64,000 nucleotides of DNA, from NCBI RefSeq assembly GCF_000165125.1, contig NZ_AEIU01000059.1, forward strand, positions 157,956-221,955. Reading direction: 5' to 3'. The stretch's first letter is position 1; every line of letters begins with the position of its first letter. The stretch is from Vibrio caribbeanicus ATCC BAA-2122. GTDB taxonomy: Bacteria; Pseudomonadota; Gammaproteobacteria; Enterobacterales; Vibrionaceae. Made by a program: the position numbers and the translations under genes. Below the pieces are notes generated by a model that worked only from the letters and a program-made list of their open reading frames with translations, had not been told where the DNA came from and did not search any database. Below, piece after piece: positions 52,785-61,864 of this stretch.

Positions 52785-54404
52785 CTATTCCACACATTTG
52801 TAATTACTCAAAAAATGTAAAAACTCATCGAGAGGTTTCGGTGGACCAATTAAATGACCTTGAATACGAGAGCATCCAATCTCTTTCAAATAGTCAACTT
52901 GGCTTATATGTTCCACCCACTCAGCAACAAGTAACATATTAAGAGATTTTGCGCTATTAGTAATTGATTCTAAGATGACTTTGTCTGACGGGCAGTTGTC
53001 CATATTCTGAATAAATCGCCCGTCTATTTTTACCACATCAAAAGGTATCTCACAGAGAGACTCGAAACCAGAGTAGCCAGTACCAAAGTCATCAATGGCA
53101 ACTTTTACTCCCAGCTCCTGTAGTTTTTTCACCTCAACACATGCCTCTTGATAATCACGTATACCATCTGTCTCCACAACCTCAACTTCAATGCATTGCA
53201 AAATATTTGTGTCGTTTTGCGTGACACTGCAAAGTAACTCTCGAATCTTCCCAGAAACAAGCTGCTGGGCTGTAACATTCAGACAAACAACCATTGGACA
53301 GTTTTCAGGGATCTTACCCAACAAAACTAGGGTATTCTGCAGCATGACATTGACCAAGGTGTCGTCCAATCCATACTTGTGCACAAGATGGAGAAAGTCA
53401 CTGGGATTTTGATAAGAGCCATCAGGTAGCTTTCTTCTAACCAAAGCTTCACAATATTGAACTAACCCTGTCTCTAAGGTCATTTGTGGCTGGTAGAACG
53501 CTTCTAAGCGTGTCCTCTTAAAATCTGTAACAAGGGAAAAAAGTTCAATGAACTCATCTCCTCCATCGCTACCTACATCAGGTGTTAACCAAAATAAACC
53601 GTCTACAATTTTCTTGGCTTGACTTTTGGCTTGGCCAAACGCTTCTAAGCTAATGTTTTGTAGAGTTTCCGAGGCGGATACAAAAGCCTTAGACTTAACT
53701 TTCTCTCCTTGCTCCAACTCTATTGATGGCGAACGTTCAATAATATCAATTAATTGCTCGCACCCTTTCTCCGAGTGCTCAACAAAAGTGATAAATTTAT
53801 CTTCAACACGGTACCATGTTGCATCAACACTATCGGACAATTTCGCCGCAAAATTTGACAAAATTTCATTACCAACTGTCTTACCATAGTTCTCATTATG
53901 TTGATTCATATCCATAATATCGACGGTAACTAATAAACGCGCTTGCTGTACCTTATTTAGCTCACAAGAAAGTTTGAGGTATTCATTTAGCGCGGGAAAG
54001 GTACCAAACCCTGTTTTTTTATCACAAGTTGGGCTGTGTTTTTCAAGTACCGATGACACAGAACTGAGTAATTTGTCCCTGTCCCAGGGCTTATCCAAAT
54101 AACACCCGAGCACACCCGTGTTAATTGCGTTAGTTACACCGCTAAGGTCCGCCTGACCGGACAACATTATCGCAGGAATATCAAACCCTCTACGTTTCGC
54201 CTCAATGAGCATTTCAGCACCAGTCATATTAGGCATTTTATAATCGGTGAGGATCAGGTCTATGTTTTCTTTTTCCAATACATCTAAAGCGTCTGGCCCA
54301 CTCTCCGCGGTATGAATAGCAGCAACCTTAAAGCGAAGTTCACGACTCAGTGCCTTGCGAATGTTGGCTTCATCGTCAACAATTAAGACTTCAGCAAATT
54401 CCAT
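52785..54404 (-). CDS. Response regulator with degenerate GGDEF and intact EAL domain
   Basis: 539 residues. Receiver (IVDDEA; LTDYKMPNMTG), a GGDEF-like domain whose signature is lost (YRVEDKF in its place), and a C-terminal EAL domain with the catalytic set visible: EALVRR, LNVTAQQL, VEVVETDG, IDDFGTGYSG, VVKIDGRF, AEWVEH and QGHLIG. Likely a phosphorylation-controlled c-di-GMP phosphodiesterase, similar in design to HnoB. Lies 3 bp from the REC-HD-GYP-like gene. Confidence 0.88.
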   Translation of the reverse strand: MEFAEVLIVDDEANIRKALSRELRFKVAAIHTAESGPDALDVLEKENIDLILTDYKMPNMTGAEMLIEAKRRGFDIPAIMLSGQADLSGVTNAINTGVLGCYLDKPWDRDKLLSSVSSVLEKHSPTCDKKTGFGTFPALNEYLKLSCELNKVQQARLLVTVDIMDMNQHNENYGKTVGNEILSNFAAKLSDSVDATWYRVEDKFITFVEHSEKGCEQLIDIIERSPSIELEQGEKVKSKAFVSASETLQNISLEAFGQAKSQAKKIVDGLFWLTPDVGSDGGDEFIELFSLVTDFKRTRLEAFYQPQMTLETGLVQYCEALVRRKLPDGSYQNPSDFLHLVHKYGLDDTLVNVMLQNTLVLLGKIPENCPMVVCLNVTAQQLVSGKIRELLCSVTQNDTNILQCIEVEVVETDGIRDYQEACVEVKKLQELGVKVAIDDFGTGYSGFESLCEIPFDVVKIDGRFIQNMDNCPSDKVILESITNSAKSLNMLLVAEWVEHISQVDYLKEIGCSRIQGHLIGPPKPLDEFLHFLSNYKCVE

Positions 54405-54423
54405 AACCGCTCCTTATTCCAAC

Positions 54424-55731
54424 TCAGCCTTCCACTTTTTCGGCAACGTTGGTGGTTTGTTTGATGGGCAGTGTAATCGTAAATGTTGTGCCAACACCGA
54501 GCTCACTATCAACTTCTATCGTGCCATTGTGGGCTGTGATAATGCCATAGGAAACCGACAACCCCAGACCAGTTCCATCCCCCACAGGTTTTGTAGTAAA
54601 AAAAGGTTCGAATATGGAGGACAGGTTTTCTTCAGGGATCCCTGCACCATTATCCTTAACCGTTATCTGGACTTGCTCATCTTGCGTTTTCTTCAGGCTG
54701 ACTTTAATAACGCCATTTTCCTTAATAGCCTGAGAAGCATTAACCAATAAATTTAAAATTACCTGATTGAGCTGCATCGGCTGACAATATATATTCGGAA
54801 CATCATCCTCAAATTCTGTTTCAATTGTAGCGACATATTTCACCTCATTATTCACAATGCGCAGAGTAGATTCGATTCCTTTCCTCAAATCGCTCTCTAT
54901 CCATTCTGAATCATCCACATGAGAGAACTCTTTTAGATTTTTAACGATATCCATTACCCGCTTCGAACCGTCGAGTGACTCAGCAATTAAATCCGATACA
55001 TCTTCCATGACATAGGCCAGCTGTGAACGTTCCATCAATGCTTTCTTGTCAGCACTCAGTTTTGCATCATTGGAATCATCAATCAGTTTCTCCAAGGACG
55101 TCACGACAGTAGATATATTTCGAAAATAACTATCAAGCGTTTGGATGTTAGACGTAATAAAACCTAATGGGTTATTAATCTCATGGGCAATACCAGCAGA
55201 GAGTTGTCCAACCGATGCCATTTTTTCTGATTGTAGCAACTGGCTTTGTGCCTGCTTCAACTCGGATAACGTTTGTTTTAGTTCGATTTGATCGCGACGT
55301 AATTCTTCTGACAGTGCAGCTAACTCTTCTTGTTGGCAGGCTTGTGTCGTCATATCGTAAATACAGACGCAGACATGCTCGAGTCCACCGCCTTGGCTAT
55401 GGATAGGAATGAACTCTAAATCTTGGTACATTTTCTCTTCCTCGCCCGAAACTTGGCGGGATGACTTGAAAGGTAAGGTGTGAGGAGATTGCTCCCAAGA
55501 TGAGTAACAAGCAGACTCAATGACAAAAGCTGTATCAATCTTGCGCTTTACAATCCTTGCATGCTCAGGAAAAACGTCCAAGATGTTACGCCCAATGAGT
55601 TCCTCCTTACTCTTCCCCGAACGTGTTGTGAAATAAGCATTCGCCATTACAATGATGTAGTCGCTCCGCACAATAGTCACAGCAATTGATAGCTGATTTA
55701 ATAGGTCTGAGAGAGCAAGCTTTGCTTTCAT
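54424..55731 (-). CDS. Soluble PAS-domain histidine kinase
   Basis: 435 residues without membrane helices. PAS domain at about 8-120 ([18 protein letters not shown]), a coiled coil, then HisKA with phospho-His in [15 protein letters not shown] and the ATPase domain with [19 protein letters not shown] and [11 protein letters not shown]. It is the only autokinase in the cluster and probably phosphorylates several of its receivers. The PAS ligand is unknown; no heme residues could be assigned. Confidence 0.9.
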   Translation of the reverse strand: MKAKLALSDLLNQLSIAVTIVRSDYIIVMANAYFTTRSGKSKEELIGRNILDVFPEHARIVKRKIDTAFVIESACYSSWEQSPHTLPFKSSRQVSGEEEKMYQDLEFIPIHSQGGGLEHVCVCIYDMTTQACQQEELAALSEELRRDQIELKQTLSELKQAQSQLLQSEKMASVGQLSAGIAHEINNPLGFITSNIQTLDSYFRNISTVVTSLEKLIDDSNDAKLSADKKALMERSQLAYVMEDVSDLIAESLDGSKRVMDIVKNLKEFSHVDDSEWIESDLRKGIESTLRIVNNEVKYVATIETEFEDDVPNIYCQPMQLNQVILNLLVNASQAIKENGVIKVSLKKTQDEQVQITVKDNGAGIPEENLSSIFEPFFTTKPVGDGTGLGLSVSYGIITAHNGTIEVDSELGVGTTFTITLPIKQTTNVAEKVEG

Positions 55732-55746
55732 AGGAGGCCCTCATTA

Positions 55747-56334
55747 TCAAATAAATTCATCAAGTGCATGCACGACGACGTTAAAACCATCTTCCGCAAA
55801 ACAGATTATCGTTTTCGTCTCGAAACTTGCCGATTCAACTAAAAATGACACATGCAAGATAATCGCTTGTGACCATTTGTCACTCGGTATCGGATGGTGC
55901 TCTGGTGAGTACATAACGGGCGGCTGAGTTCTAGTATCTAACTCTATTTGTTCGCATAAACCACGCAAACTAGCACCCGATAATATATTAGAGACTTCCA
56001 GAATACTGCAATTGATGTCTACAGTATCAATACCATCCTCTTCTGCTAAATCCAATAAGTTACCAGCAATAGTTTTACCTCCCTTTTTGGTCAACTGGGT
56101 GATGACTTCTCCCGACATTTGACCAAAAAAAGGCTGACGTGTGTAATAGTACTGAGTCGCATCCCCAAACATTTCCATTAACTCTTCCGGTGACGCCATG
56201 TCGACCGCTGGTATCGTAAGAGTGACTTCATTACTCAGCATAGTTGCAAGTTTACAGGCAGCTCGACCCATGGATATGTTAAGTAATTCTTTTAGTGAAT
56301 CTTTATGGTCAGCTGTTAGCTCTTCGTAATTCAT
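55747..56334 (-). CDS. CheC/CheX-like phospho-receiver phosphatase
   Basis: 195 residues with the two repeated E-x2-N active-site motifs of CheC: LKELLNISMGRAA (about 14-26) and ILEVSNILSGASL (about 111-123). CheC-type proteins remove phosphate from CheY-like receivers. It overlaps the CheY-like gene by 4 nt, which suggests that receiver is its partner. Confidence 0.85.
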   Translation of the reverse strand: MNYEELTADHKDSLKELLNISMGRAACKLATMLSNEVTLTIPAVDMASPEELMEMFGDATQYYYTRQPFFGQMSGEVITQLTKKGGKTIAGNLLDLAEEDGIDTVDINCSILEVSNILSGASLRGLCEQIELDTRTQPPVMYSPEHHPIPSDKWSQAIILHVSFLVESASFETKTIICFAEDGFNVVVHALDEFI

Positions 56335-56699
56335 ATTATCCCCACCTCGTGTAACAGCACTTTTAGACTCTCTGCATCTAGTGGTTTTTTCAAAAATTTA
56401 ACCGCGCCAAGCTCCATTACTTTTTGTTGTGACGCAGGTTGAATATCTGCACTGATAACAAAGACAAAATTTCGTGCTGCTTGTCTTTTTAATTCTGCCA
56501 ATACCTCGAAACCATCCATTTCAGGCATCGTTAAATCTAAAAACATCACATCGGCTTTTCCTTCACTAAAGTTCTGGATAGCCTCTTTTCCATTGGTCGC
56601 TTCATGTAAATCTGCCTGTAACTCAGGCGGGATGGCTCGTATAACAGCTTTCCTAGACATTTTTGAATCATCGCAAACTGTGACCGAAATAGACGACAT
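56331..56699 (-). CDS. Single-domain CheY-like response regulator
   Basis: 122 residues: acidic pocket VCDDSK, phospho-Asp in FLDLTMPEMDG, conserved switch Ser in VISAD and Lys in LKKPLDA. No output domain. Coupled to the CheC-like gene downstream. Confidence 0.93.
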   Translation of the reverse strand: MSSISVTVCDDSKMSRKAVIRAIPPELQADLHEATNGKEAIQNFSEGKADVMFLDLTMPEMDGFEVLAELKRQAARNFVFVISADIQPASQQKVMELGAVKFLKKPLDAESLKVLLHEVGII

Positions 56700-56708
56700 A
56701 AAACTCTC

Positions 56709-57860
56709 CTAGTTAACTGGGTTTAAAATAGCGTAAGCCAGAGAAGCTTGGCTTTCAGGTAAAAGATCTCTCCATTGATCGAGCGTACCTTTAGCCTTAT
56801 TCTCCAATAAATCTTGAGCGAAGGCGGCAACATTAGGTATCGACCAATTCGCGGGATCATTATCCGTTGCTGCGTTACTCAAACACAAATTTGCCTCGGC
56901 AAGGTCCAAATCATACCCCCACAAAATCAACAGGTAGGCCGACAAAACATCGCTGTCACGCAAACCTGTCTGCAGGTTTAGGCAATCTGGGGTGCTATCG
57001 ACATCTGAATATCCGAGTTCAAGTAACGTGAGCACACCAATCGATGACAATAAGCAAACCAAATAAATACGGTCTTGCATGTCGGGACTCCATGCCAGAG
57101 CCTTTGCAGCAGATACAGAAGTCTCAGCGAGTAGTTGATGCTTACCTACAATTTCTGAGTGCTGCTCTTCCGATACTCGTTTAAACGCTCTATGGCTAAC
57201 CATTGCAGTCGCTAACGCAAGTATAATGTTCAATCCTAGTCTTGATACGGCATTATTCAAGGAGCTTGTTTTTGTATCAAACCCGAGGTAAGCCGAGTTA
57301 GCCACTTTAATTATCTGTGCGGCAAGTGAGGGCTCTTGAGCAATAATGTCAACGCAATCAACGCATCCACATTGCTCATCCTCAATAGAAACCCTTAGCT
57401 GGCGGATCACTTTTGGTAGCAAGGGAAGCGGCTCAATGGCAGACAATTTTTTTCTGCACTCTGCGGTGAAAGGTGAATTGCCTAGGCGTTCGGTACAATT
57501 TAAAATCTGCTGAAAGTCTTGTTCGCTAAAGGGTTTGGGTAGTATAAAGTGCGTCCACGAGTTGGTAAGCGAATCGATATCAACTGTGGTGTCTCCGGTT
57601 ATGAGCGCTCGGATGCTACTGGGGTAGTACTCACTAACCTGCTCCAAAAGCATATCCCCTCTTAGCTGAGGCATGATTAGATCACTCATAACCAAGTCTG
57701 GAGGAGAATCTAACGACGCAACGAACTCACGCCAAGTTGTTGGATCTTGGATCAGGGTAATTGACCAATTAGGTTTTAGGCGTTTTAGCAAGCGACTCGC
57801 TGCCTTCAACATAAATTCATCATCGTCGATATATAGGACATTGAAACAACTTTTTACCAT
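56709..57860 (-). CDS. Response regulator with HDOD output domain
   Basis: 383 residues from MVKSCFNVLYIDDDE at 57860, with GGGTGAG before it; a frame start at 57914 adds 18 residues unlike a receiver. Receiver (YIDDDE; VMSDLIMPQLRG) and an HDOD domain (PLLPKVIRQLRV, IIAQEPSLAAQIIKVANSA, NNAVSRLGLNIILALA). HDOD proteins lack phosphodiesterase residues and usually act through protein contacts. First gene of the signalling cluster. Confidence 0.88.
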   Translation of the reverse strand: MVKSCFNVLYIDDDEFMLKAASRLLKRLKPNWSITLIQDPTTWREFVASLDSPPDLVMSDLIMPQLRGDMLLEQVSEYYPSSIRALITGDTTVDIDSLTNSWTHFILPKPFSEQDFQQILNCTERLGNSPFTAECRKKLSAIEPLPLLPKVIRQLRVSIEDEQCGCVDCVDIIAQEPSLAAQIIKVANSAYLGFDTKTSSLNNAVSRLGLNIILALATAMVSHRAFKRVSEEQHSEIVGKHQLLAETSVSAAKALAWSPDMQDRIYLVCLLSSIGVLTLLELGYSDVDSTPDCLNLQTGLRDSDVLSAYLLILWGYDLDLAEANLCLSNAATDNDPANWSIPNVAAFAQDLLENKAKGTLDQWRDLLPESQASLAYAILNPVN

Positions 57861-58229
57861 ACTCACCCACTTTGGTTTTTGATTGCATTCTTTAAAGTCG
57901 ACGCAATCTAACACCTAAATCAAGCATAGACAAAAAATAGAAACAGTGATCGAATAAATTTAGCTTTACTAGTGAGTTACACCCTAAACAAACTTTTCTT
58001 TTGTTCTTTTTCTATTGAATAAAAACACTTTATCCTGATCACCTCATTCACAAATAACTAGAAACTAAAGGCAAGTGATTAATAGCATTATGAATACGAT
58101 AAATCTTCACACTTGATTAAGCCTCATCGTTATTCTATAGATATGTTAGTGAGCAATAATAGATACAACCACAATGAAAACTTCTGGTTGATAAAGGGTA
58201 AAACCGCAGTGGGAAATTATGAATCAAGC
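57861..58229. other. Intergenic region before tRNA-Pro-like element
   Basis: 369 bp between the signalling cluster and the tRNA-like element. It must carry the cluster promoter on the minus strand. AT-rich; TTCTTTTGTTCTTTTTCTATTG at about 57995-58016 is the most striking pyrimidine run. No gene or firm promoter was found. Confidence 0.45.
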
Positions 58230-58307
58230 CGGACTGTAGCGCAGCTTGGTAGCGCACCGTTGCTCTGCGTAGTTTCGGGGGTCGCTGGTTCAAATCCGGC
58301 CAGTCCG
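58230..58307 (+). pseudogene. tRNA-Pro-like element with aberrant anticodon arm
   Basis: The first 31 nt match the real tRNA-Pro(GGG) at 63909-63985 exactly. Acceptor arms CGGACTG/CAGTCCG pair perfectly, and the T-arm GCTGG-TTCAAAT-CCGGC pairs too, although it differs from the real gene. The anticodon arm is 22 nt instead of 17, closing with only CCG/CGG and holding no credible anticodon. The discriminator is T and CCA is not encoded; T5 follows. Degenerate tRNA, integration scar or tRNA-like RNA. Confidence 0.75.
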
Positions 58308-58355
58308 TCCTTTTTAAAGCGGCCATCAAAGGATAACCGCTTTTGACATTGCTGA

Positions 58356-59360
58356 TTAGCTCTCGTGAAGACGCGTCAATTGATCTTTGAGGTTAGGCGG
58401 GGGAGTGAGAGTCAACGTATCGGTCTGAGGATCGTAGAATATTTTTTCGCCGAGAAGGTTGCTGTCAAAGCTAATATTTATACCTCCACCAACACCAACG
58501 TACTTGGTCAATTTCCGAACCGTAGCACGGTCTCCCGGGAAACTCTGCTCTAGCTCGTAACCATGTTGCTGAGTGTAGTTAAGGAAGCTTGTGCCATCTT
58601 CTGCATTCGGGAGTTCTCCTGATAGTTCTTTCACATCAACCTCATCCCCAGACTTGATTTGCTCACTGCAGTAGCTAGCAACCTGCTTCTTAAAGTTTGA
58701 TGTTTCCTCTTTCTCTAACTTAGAATCAGAACAAAAGTCTTCAATTGCTTGGACTAAAACCTGGTTTTGTTGTTTTGTGTCCAATCCAACCTCAGCTTGC
58801 AAGAAATCAAGAAAGAAATCTGCAACTTTACGACCAACTCGCCCTTTGATGTAAGCCAGATAACGGTTAGAGCTTCTATCTGTTTCATAACTAGTCAAGT
58901 CAATTCTTGCCGCGATATCCATTTTGGCAACATCAAGGTAATCAGTCGCACTGATATCGAGACCTTCCGTTACTTTTAAGCTCTTATTAGAGGGAACCAT
59001 GGCAATAAATAAATAGTCTGTTGCCAATACTTGATACTGAGCGATAACCAATATGCCCTCTTCAGCAAATGGATATTTGATTAGCTCATTCTTCAAACGT
59101 TCTGCGCTTACCTGAGAAAAATCATAGAATGGCATACCATTTGACTGCAGATCTTGTAACCAAGTTTGAAATTCGCTTTCTTGTTTAAAGCTACCGAAAC
59201 CTTTTCCTGCTTTGGAGTTAAAAACTCGATGAAGCTCACTGACTAGATTTTCGGACGAAGCATTTTTAGGTAATGACTCTTTACGGAAAGTAACCACCAA
59301 CTCATCGGATGCGTTTTTTTTTAACTGATGTAAGATAATATTCGAAAGATTCAGGCTCAT
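58356..59360 (-). CDS. yejK: Nucleoid-associated protein YejK (NdpA)
   Basis: 334 residues of the NA37 family that associates with the nucleoid. Begins MSLNLSNIILHQLKKNASDE; contains YLDVAKMDIAARIDL, RSSNRYLAYIKGRVGRKVAD and the C-terminal GGINISFDSNLLGEKIFYD. Divergent from yejL, the order known from enterics. Confidence 0.95.
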   Translation of the reverse strand: MSLNLSNIILHQLKKNASDELVVTFRKESLPKNASSENLVSELHRVFNSKAGKGFGSFKQESEFQTWLQDLQSNGMPFYDFSQVSAERLKNELIKYPFAEEGILVIAQYQVLATDYLFIAMVPSNKSLKVTEGLDISATDYLDVAKMDIAARIDLTSYETDRSSNRYLAYIKGRVGRKVADFFLDFLQAEVGLDTKQQNQVLVQAIEDFCSDSKLEKEETSNFKKQVASYCSEQIKSGDEVDVKELSGELPNAEDGTSFLNYTQQHGYELEQSFPGDRATVRKLTKYVGVGGGINISFDSNLLGEKIFYDPQTDTLTLTPPPNLKDQLTRLHES

Positions 59361-59444
59361 GACAAAATTTCTTGCTGCTTTAGTTTCAGTTGCGCTGCAT
59401 TGTAGGTTATCATAAGTCGCTTTACTATCTCCATTAGGGTCTTT

Positions 59445-59660
59445 ATGCCAATTACATCAAAATACAGCGATACCGAAGTTGAAAAAATCCTTGCTGAGGT
59501 TGCAGCAGTTTTAGAAAAGCACGCTGTTGGCCCAGAGCTTGCACTGATGATTGCGGGAAATATCGCAACCAATGTCTTAAATCAGGATGTTGCTGCTTCA
59601 CAAAGAGCCGTTATTGCTGAAAAATTTACCCAAGCATTAATCTCTTCTATTGATGAATAA
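59445..59660 (+). CDS. yejL: YejL-family small protein
   Basis: 71 residues, helical: [19 protein letters not shown], then [20 protein letters not shown]. Family DUF1414, function unknown. 84 bp from yejK and 34 bp before yejM. Confidence 0.92.
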   Translation: MPITSKYSDTEVEKILAEVAAVLEKHAVGPELALMIAGNIATNVLNQDVAASQRAVIAEKFTQALISSIDE

Positions 59661-59694
59661 CATTAATACAATCAACGGAAATTAGAACGAATAC

Positions 59695-61503
59695 ATGGTC
59701 GACGACGTAACTAAATACGGTGATAGAGTATCACGCTTAGTGGGATGGGGGCACTGGTTTGCCTTCTTCAATATTATTGCGGCAATGTTGATAGGTACTC
59801 GCTACATAACCCAGTCACCGTGGCCAGAAACTCTGTTGGGGCAATTCTATCTACTCATCTCTTGGGTTGGGCACTTTGCATTTCTAGTTTTTGCTCTCTA
59901 CCTCTTGGTTTTGTTCCCACTCACATTTATATTGCCGTCCCGTAAGCTATTTCGCTTAGTATCTGTGTGTTTTGCAACCGTCGGCCTAACACTTCTTCTC
60001 ATTGATACTCAGGCCTACCAAACGATCAATCTACACCTAAACCCATTAGTCTGGGAGGTGTTGTTTGACGACGAGAGTACGCTAGTCAATAATGATTTAC
60101 AGCATCTTTTTGTCGTCTTACCCTTTATTTTCTTGATAGAAATTGCATTATCCGAGTGGGTTTGGCGTAAGCAGCGCAAACTTTCCCACAAACAAATAGG
60201 TAAACCAATTGGCAGCTTATTTTTTATTAGCTTCATAGCCAGCCACCTTATCTACGTTTGGGCTGATGCATATTTTTACAATCCAATTACTATTCAAAGA
60301 GCAAATTTTCCGCTTTCCTATCCAATGACTGCGAAGTCTTTCATGGAGAAACATGGGTTACTTGATAAAGCGGAATATCTGAAGAGATTAGAACAGAATC
60401 AGAGCAACAGCGACATCGTTCGCTATCCATTAGAGACCATGGATTTTGGTCGTCGTGCTAATCCACTTAATATCTTAGTTGTGAGTGTGAATAATCTTCG
60501 CGCCGATATGCTCAGTGAAGAAACGATGCCTTCGGCCTATAAATTTGCCCAAGACAATCTCAACTTCACCAATCATTACAGCTCAAGCAATGACGCCTTT
60601 GGTGTCTTTGGACTCTTTTATGGTTTACCGAGTAGTTATGCCAGCAGTATAAAAGCACAAGGGTCGAAGCCCATTTTGATCGATACTCTGGTCAGTAAAG
60701 GCTATGAGTTCGGTTTATTTAGTGGTGATAATTTTGATGATGACCTCTATGGAGAAACCGTCTTTAGAGGAATGAATTTTAATGGTATCGCTTTCAATGA
60801 AAGCCAATCAAAAGATATACAAGCAATTGATGCATGGACACAATGGGCGAAACAAAGAACAAACAAACCTTGGTTTAGTTTTATTGAACTTACTACTGTC
60901 GACAACTTCAAAGCTTCTACATCAACCAATAAAAAAATATCAGCCAGTGATCGACTTCGTTCAAGTTATATTAGTTCCGTTGAGCAAGCAGATCTTGAGA
61001 TAGAGCGTCTCTTGAGTGTCATTCAAAGTCTGGAGTTAGACAAATCAACCGTAATAGTTATTACATCAAATCACGCGACAGAGTTTAACGAAACTAACAC
61101 CAATAGCTGGGGCTCAAACAGTAATTACAGCCAATATCAACTCAAAGTCCCTATGCTCATTCACTGGCCCGGGAAAGTCGCTGGTATCTATCCACATAGA
61201 ACGAGTCATCTTGACTTCTCTGTAACCCTACTTCAGGAGTTACTCGGAGTGACTTCTAACCCTAGTGATTTTAGTAGCGGTGAAAGTCTATTTGACGAGC
61301 ACAAGCGACGCTGGATACTAGCTGGAGATTCTAGAGAGCTCGCACTCATCACCAAAGACACAACTACCGTGATTGACAAGTTTGGTAACTACAAACTATT
61401 TGATGAAAATTATCAAAGAGTAAAAGATGACAACCCAACTTTACCAATTTTGATGCAAGGGTTGACTGAACTGCAACGATTCTATGCAAAAAATGGTCAG
61501 TAA
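59695..61503 (+). CDS. yejM: YejM/PbgA-type inner-membrane sulfatase-fold protein
   Basis: 602 residues: an N-terminal DUF3413 region with five membrane helices (about 20-230), then a periplasmic sulfatase-like domain (starting LNILVVSVNNLRADML). The nucleophile position of true sulfatases is not preserved (VNNLRADMLSE), as in the family. In enterics YejM (LapC) regulates LpxC turnover and so lipopolysaccharide synthesis. The native yejKLM context is intact. Confidence 0.92.
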   Translation: MVDDVTKYGDRVSRLVGWGHWFAFFNIIAAMLIGTRYITQSPWPETLLGQFYLLISWVGHFAFLVFALYLLVLFPLTFILPSRKLFRLVSVCFATVGLTLLLIDTQAYQTINLHLNPLVWEVLFDDESTLVNNDLQHLFVVLPFIFLIEIALSEWVWRKQRKLSHKQIGKPIGSLFFISFIASHLIYVWADAYFYNPITIQRANFPLSYPMTAKSFMEKHGLLDKAEYLKRLEQNQSNSDIVRYPLETMDFGRRANPLNILVVSVNNLRADMLSEETMPSAYKFAQDNLNFTNHYSSSNDAFGVFGLFYGLPSSYASSIKAQGSKPILIDTLVSKGYEFGLFSGDNFDDDLYGETVFRGMNFNGIAFNESQSKDIQAIDAWTQWAKQRTNKPWFSFIELTTVDNFKASTSTNKKISASDRLRSSYISSVEQADLEIERLLSVIQSLELDKSTVIVITSNHATEFNETNTNSWGSNSNYSQYQLKVPMLIHWPGKVAGIYPHRTSHLDFSVTLLQELLGVTSNPSDFSSGESLFDEHKRRWILAGDSRELALITKDTTTVIDKFGNYKLFDENYQRVKDDNPTLPILMQGLTELQRFYAKNGQ

Positions 61504-61864
61504 AAGCCCTATCCTGTACTTATCATCAATTACGTTATAACAGCAGCCCCTCTCCATAGAGGGGCATTTTTTATACCAAAAAAGCAACTAATAGTATCGA
61601 TAAGCATACATCTACGTCCCACCTCACCAGAAGTTAACAAACCTGTTCATTTCGAAATTCCGTTACCAAGCTCAAAAATTACTCAAAATTACCAAGTTTT
61701 CTATAACCAAGCCTATATTATTGGTATCTTCTCTAATGTTAATTTGGTCAATAAATGGACTTTTATTATAAAAGACCCACAATTTAATGGCGGTCAAGTC
61801 TTCATTGCTCAGCGAAATAAAAATACCTGCTGCAATTTACTGCTCAACAAGGAGGTAATGTATT
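61504..61864. other. Intergenic region before dCache chemoreceptor
   Basis: 361 bp with the yejM terminator at 61543-61573 and the promoter and leader of the chemoreceptor. An AAGGAGG at 61849-61855 is its ribosome site. The rest is AT-rich with no gene. Confidence 0.55.
61543..61573 (+). terminator. yejM terminator
   Basis: GCCCCTCT (61546-61553) and AGAGGGGC (61558-61565), 4-nt loop, followed by ATTTTTTATA. Confidence 0.92.

Noticed and set aside
49762-57860. Complete H-NOX nitric-oxide operon
   Set aside because: Only the EAL and degenerate HD-GYP regulators resemble that pathway; no H-NOX or NosP sensor gene is present.
58113-58346. 77-codon plus-strand frame over the tRNA-Pro-like element
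   Set aside because: Its end is a translation of the tRNA-like sequence itself; no ribosome site.
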